Assembly: GCA_963594675.1 (NCBI GenBank)
Contig: CAVBGA010000001.1
Location: 1-9,053, forward strand
Reading direction: 5' to 3'
DNA: 9,053 bases
Source: Ruminococcus_G sp963594675
GTDB lineage: Bacteria > Bacillota > Clostridia > Lachnospirales > Lachnospiraceae
Position 1 is the stretch's first letter, and every line of letters starts with the position of its first letter. Positions 6,143 through 9,053 of this stretch are shown piece by piece. Both the position numbers and the translations under genes were made by a program. Below the pieces are notes generated by a model, which saw only the letters and a program-made list of their open reading frames with translations, was not told the origin of the DNA and did not search any database.

Positions 6143-8098
6143 ATGATGAATGAACATAAAGGATTCTTGCACAGGTGGCAGAACGTCACCGCCATATTGG
6201 TTCTTTATGACCTTTTGGCTGTAATATTTTCTTATTTTGTTGCCCTTTGGGTACGCTTTGATTGTCACTTTTCTAAGATACCTGAAGTGTATTTTTCAGG
6301 TTATTATCGCAGCATTCTGATCTATGCAGTCATCTGTATCCTAGTTTTTCGCTGCTTTTGTCTCTATCGCTCCATCTGGCAGTTTGCCAGCTTTGTGGAG
6401 CTGTCTCGCTTGATTTTGGCCAATATAGTTACCCTGTTTATCTATGTGGTTTTTGCCAATATAATATCAAGTCGTATGCCGGTGACCTATTTCCTTTTCG
6501 GAATTACTCTCCAATTTATCGCCACAGTAGGGGTGCGTTTCTCCTATCGTTTTGTTCTGTTGCTCAGAGCCAATCACAGTATTTCAGGTGCGAAGGAGCA
6601 GGAAAAGGTATTGCTGATCGGAGCCGGACAGGCAGGTCAGAGCATTCTCAGGGATATCCGAAGATCCCGTGAGGTAAATGAAGAAGTTGCCTGCATTATC
6701 GACGATGATCGAAATAAATGGAACCGTTATATTGATGGTGTCAAAATTGTAGGGGGCAGAGAAAGCATTGTAGAAAGCTGTGAAAAATATCATATTTCAA
6801 AAATCTACTATGCAATTCCCAGCGCAGATATTAAAATAGAGAAAGATATATTAAATATCTGCAATGAAACCAACTGTCAGGTAAAGAAGCTTCCGGGCAT
6901 GTACCAATTTATGACTGATGAGGTATCTCTGGCAGATATGAAGCCGGTGCAGATCGAAGACCTCTTAGGCCGAGATCCCATTAAGGTAAATATGGAAGAA
7001 ATCTATGATTTCATCAAGGGAAAGGTAATCCTGGTAACGGGAGGAGGCGGATCTATTGGATCCGAGCTCTGTCGACAGATTGCCGCCCATGAGCCTAAGA
7101 AATTGATTATCTTCGATATCTATGAAAATAATGCCTATGACATTCGCTTGGAATTATTGGAGAAATATCCCCAGTTGGATCTGGAAGCCATTATCGGATC
7201 AGTAAGGGATATTGATAAATTGCTGGATCTGGTGGAGACCTATCATCCCCAGGTGATTTATCATGCAGCGGCTCACAAGCATGTGCCTCTTATGGAGGAT
7301 AGCCCCTGCGAATCCATAAAAAATAATGCCTTTGGCACCTACAATACAGCCTTGGCTGCTTTGGCTTCCGGCTGTGAGCGTTTCGTGCTGATTTCCACAG
7401 ACAAGGCGGTAAACCCCACCAATATCATGGGCGCCAGCAAAAGACTGTGTGAAATGATCATCCAGACCTTTGATAAGGCGGTAAAAGCGGGAAATGCAGA
7501 AAAACTGCTGCAGCTTTATTCTGGTCATCTGGAAGGAAAAGAAAAGGCGGAATTAAAAGGAAAATTAAGAAGCGGAAGAACAGAATTTGTTGCCGTCCGT
7601 TTTGGAAATGTTCTTGGCAGCAATGGTTCGGTTATCCCAGTCTTTAAAAAGCAGATTCAGGAGGGTGGTCCCGTTACCGTGACTCATCCGGACATTATCC
7701 GCTACTTTATGACTATTCCCGAGGCAGTCAGCCTGGTACTACAGGCAGGAGTTTACGCCCAGGGTGGAGAAATCTTTGTCTTTGACATGGGTGAGCCTAT
7801 TAAAATCGATACCCTGGCAAGAAATCTGATTAAACTGTCCGGTCACGAACCAGATGGAGACATCAAGATTATATATACCGGCCTTCGCCCAGGAGAAAAG
7901 CTTTATGAAGAAAAGCTTATGGCAGAAGAAGGCATGAAAAAGACAGAAAATAAGTTGATCCATATCGGAAAGCCCATTCCCTTTGACTCCGATCAGTTTC
8001 TGGAAGAAATGAAGAAATTGAGAGAAGCAGCCTATGAAAATGTGGGAGATATTAGGGAAAGAGTAAAGGCGATTGTAGGAACATACGAACCGAAGTGA
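6143..8098 (+). CDS. membrane-bound UDP-sugar 4,6-dehydratase (WbpM/CapD/PglF type)
   Basis: This 651-residue nucleoside-diphosphate sugar dehydratase belongs to the polysaccharide biosynthesis SDR family. Members usually convert UDP-GlcNAc to the 4-keto-6-deoxy sugar, the first step toward bacillosamine- or AATGal-like sugars. Four membrane segments (about 16-37, 55-74, 86-106, 112-131) lead into a first Rossmann domain with GAGQAG (160-165). The catalytic short-chain dehydrogenase domain follows, with TGGGGSIG (299-306), STDK (418-421) and M429xxxK433 in NIMGASKR. The Met replacing the usual SDR Tyr is normal in this subfamily. The length fits the long, membrane-anchored forms rather than short soluble FlaA1/PseB forms. 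The start is ATG 6143, with ATG 6146 possible. The ribosome binding site (AAAGAGAA) is weak. Lying between the CpsB-type phosphatase and an aminotransferase, it marks a surface-glycan locus. Confidence 0.93.
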   Translation: MMNEHKGFLHRWQNVTAILVLYDLLAVIFSYFVALWVRFDCHFSKIPEVYFSGYYRSILIYAVICILVFRCFCLYRSIWQFASFVELSRLILANIVTLFIYVVFANIISSRMPVTYFLFGITLQFIATVGVRFSYRFVLLLRANHSISGAKEQEKVLLIGAGQAGQSILRDIRRSREVNEEVACIIDDDRNKWNRYIDGVKIVGGRESIVESCEKYHISKIYYAIPSADIKIEKDILNICNETNCQVKKLPGMYQFMTDEVSLADMKPVQIEDLLGRDPIKVNMEEIYDFIKGKVILVTGGGGSIGSELCRQIAAHEPKKLIIFDIYENNAYDIRLELLEKYPQLDLEAIIGSVRDIDKLLDLVETYHPQVIYHAAAHKHVPLMEDSPCESIKNNAFGTYNTALAALASGCERFVLISTDKAVNPTNIMGASKRLCEMIIQTFDKAVKAGNAEKLLQLYSGHLEGKEKAELKGKLRSGRTEFVAVRFGNVLGSNGSVIPVFKKQIQEGGPVTVTHPDIIRYFMTIPEAVSLVLQAGVYAQGGEIFVFDMGEPIKIDTLARNLIKLSGHEPDGDIKIIYTGLRPGEKLYEEKLMAEEGMKKTENKLIHIGKPIPFDSDQFLEEMKKLREAAYENVGDIRERVKAIVGTYEPK

Positions 8099-8204
8099 GA
8101 TTACGTGATACAAGAGAAACGCAAGGGAATAACAAGGAAAGGTTCTGAGCAATTATGCAATTGAGAGCCCGGTTATGGGTATTGTCTTTTGCAATTTATA
8201 CTAT

Positions 8205-8226
8205 AACGGAAGGGGTCCGTTTTGTT
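8205..8226 (+). terminator. small terminator-like hairpin before the aminotransferase gene
   Basis: AACGGA (8205-8210) pairs with TCCGTT (8216-8221) around AGGGG and runs into TTTTGTT. The stem is short and the U-tract interrupted, so termination is probably partial. It lies in the 222-bp gap between the dehydratase and aminotransferase genes. It may be a terminator or an attenuator. I saw no convincing promoter between it and the ATG at 8321. Confidence 0.5.
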
Positions 8227-8320
8227 AATAAGGTTACAGTGAAATTCAATATCTTAGTTTAGTTATGATGTAATAAATACGATAGTGTTGAGTAGAAATT
8301 AAAAGTTAGGAGATTCCAAA

Positions 8321-9053
8321 ATGGCAGAAACAGTCGTTTGTAACGGAAAAGAAATTATAAAGAGAAGTATTCCATTTAGTCCTCCGGATATTTCAGAGCT
8401 GGAAATCAATGAAGTGGCAGAAGCCCTCAGATCAGGATGGATTACTACAGGCCCTAGGACAAAAGAGCTGGAAAAGCGACTTGCTGAGTTTTGTCATACA
8501 AGCAAGGTGGTCTGCCTTAACTCTGCAACAGCAGCGGAAGAATTAAACTTCCGTATATGTGGTATAGGTACCGGAGACGAAGTCGTAGTACCTTCGTACA
8601 CTTACACCTCCAGCGCCGGTGCCGCGATTCATGCCGGTGCAAAAGTCATTTTTGTAGATAGTCAAAAAGAAAGTACAGAGATGGACTATGACGCTGTAGC
8701 AGCAGCGATTACAGAAAAGACCAAAGCGGTAGTAGCTGTGGATCTTGGCGGAATCATATGTGATTATGACAAGCTATATGCAGCAGTAGAAAGTAAGAAA
8801 GATTTATTTAAGGCTAAAGCAGGAGATTCCTTAGGAGCGAGAATTCAGCAAAAGATTGGCAGGGTTCTTGTATTTGCAGACTGCGCACATGCACTTGGTG
8901 CACAGTGGTACGGAAAAATGGCTGGCGAGATCGCTGATTTTTCAAGCTTTTCCTTCCATGCCGTAAAGAATTTTACAACAGCGGAAGGCGGAGCAAGTAC
9001 ATGGAGAGATATTCCGGGTATTGATAATGAAGAAATCTATCATCAATATCAGC
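8321..9053 (+). CDS. DegT/DnrJ/EryC1/StrS family sugar aminotransferase, 3' truncated
   Basis: This PLP-dependent aminotransferase acts on nucleotide-linked keto-sugars, using an amino donor such as glutamate. It starts at ATG 8321 with TAGGAGA (8307-8313) 7 bp upstream, and the frame is open to the window edge. About 244 residues are visible of a family that is usually 370-420. Motifs are GWITTGP (39-45), NSATAAEE (67-74, PLP phosphate region), VVVPSYTYTSSA, the PLP-binding aspartate D187 in FADCAHALGA, and the Schiff-base lysine K216 in SFHAVKN followed by AEGG. A Lys-rich segment at about 148-176 lengthens the loop before D187. With the upstream dehydratase it predicts 4-amination of a UDP-4-keto-6-deoxy sugar, as PglE does in bacillosamine synthesis. 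The exact stereochemistry cannot be read from the sequence. The gene continues past 9053. Confidence 0.92.
   Translation, partial: MAETVVCNGKEIIKRSIPFSPPDISELEINEVAEALRSGWITTGPRTKELEKRLAEFCHTSKVVCLNSATAAEELNFRICGIGTGDEVVVPSYTYTSSAGAAIHAGAKVIFVDSQKESTEMDYDAVAAAITEKTKAVVAVDLGGIICDYDKLYAAVESKKDLFKAKAGDSLGARIQQKIGRVLVFADCAHALGAQWYGKMAGEIADFSSFSFHAVKNFTTAEGGASTWRDIPGIDNEEIYHQYQ

Noticed and set aside
7739..8152. Minus-strand 137-codon frame at the end of the dehydratase gene
   Set aside because: It is antisense to the conserved C-terminus of the dehydratase, without ribosome binding site or domain.

Overview
This window most likely comes from the chromosome of an anaerobic, low- to mid-GC Gram-positive bacterium of the class Clostridia, plausibly a gut Lachnospiraceae. 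The reasons are strong GGAGG-type ribosome binding sites, A/T-rich intergenic DNA with intrinsic terminators, and gene families common there (a C_GCAxxG_C_C protein, a PHP-type CpsB phosphatase, a short CPC-type metal ATPase). This placement is inference from gene style, not a database match.

Left part (1-1927): the 3' end of an O-acetylhomoserine sulfhydrylase (metY type) is followed 35 bp later by a cysteine synthase (cysK type). Together they form a sulfur-assimilation operon that fixes sulfide into homocysteine and cysteine. Both are PLP enzymes with recognisable PLP lysine motifs.

Middle part (1928-5070): a G-poor, A/C-rich leader precedes a 75-codon gene with its own strong ribosome binding site. 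Its N-terminus matches the double-glycine (bacteriocin/RiPP) leader consensus almost position for position. No transporter or modification enzyme lies nearby, so it looks like an orphan secreted-peptide precursor. A bidirectional terminator separates it from a convergent minus-strand gene for a C_GCAxxG_C_C redox-type protein. Divergent from that is a heavy-metal P1B-type ATPase. Its promoter (TTGACA, 17 bp, TATAGT) is embedded in two copies of TATACC-N6-GGTATA, which resemble CsoR/RcnR-family operators. The ATPase lacks an N-terminal metal-binding domain and ends in a terminator hairpin.

Right part (5163-9053): the apparent beginning of a surface polysaccharide locus. It holds a CpsB-type PHP tyrosine phosphatase, a membrane-bound UDP-sugar 4,6-dehydratase of the WbpM/CapD/PglF type, and the 5' part of a DegT/DnrJ/EryC1/StrS sugar aminotransferase. 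A dehydratase plus a 4-aminotransferase predicts a UDP-4-amino-4,6-dideoxy-sugar, used in a capsule, exopolysaccharide or glycoprotein glycan. The genes are split by hairpin/terminator elements: a tandem pair with a 13-T run before the dehydratase and a smaller one before the aminotransferase. The locus may therefore be controlled by read-through or antitermination.

No rRNA, tRNA, CRISPR array, insertion sequence or attachment site was recognised. No gene-free stretch exceeds 300 bases.
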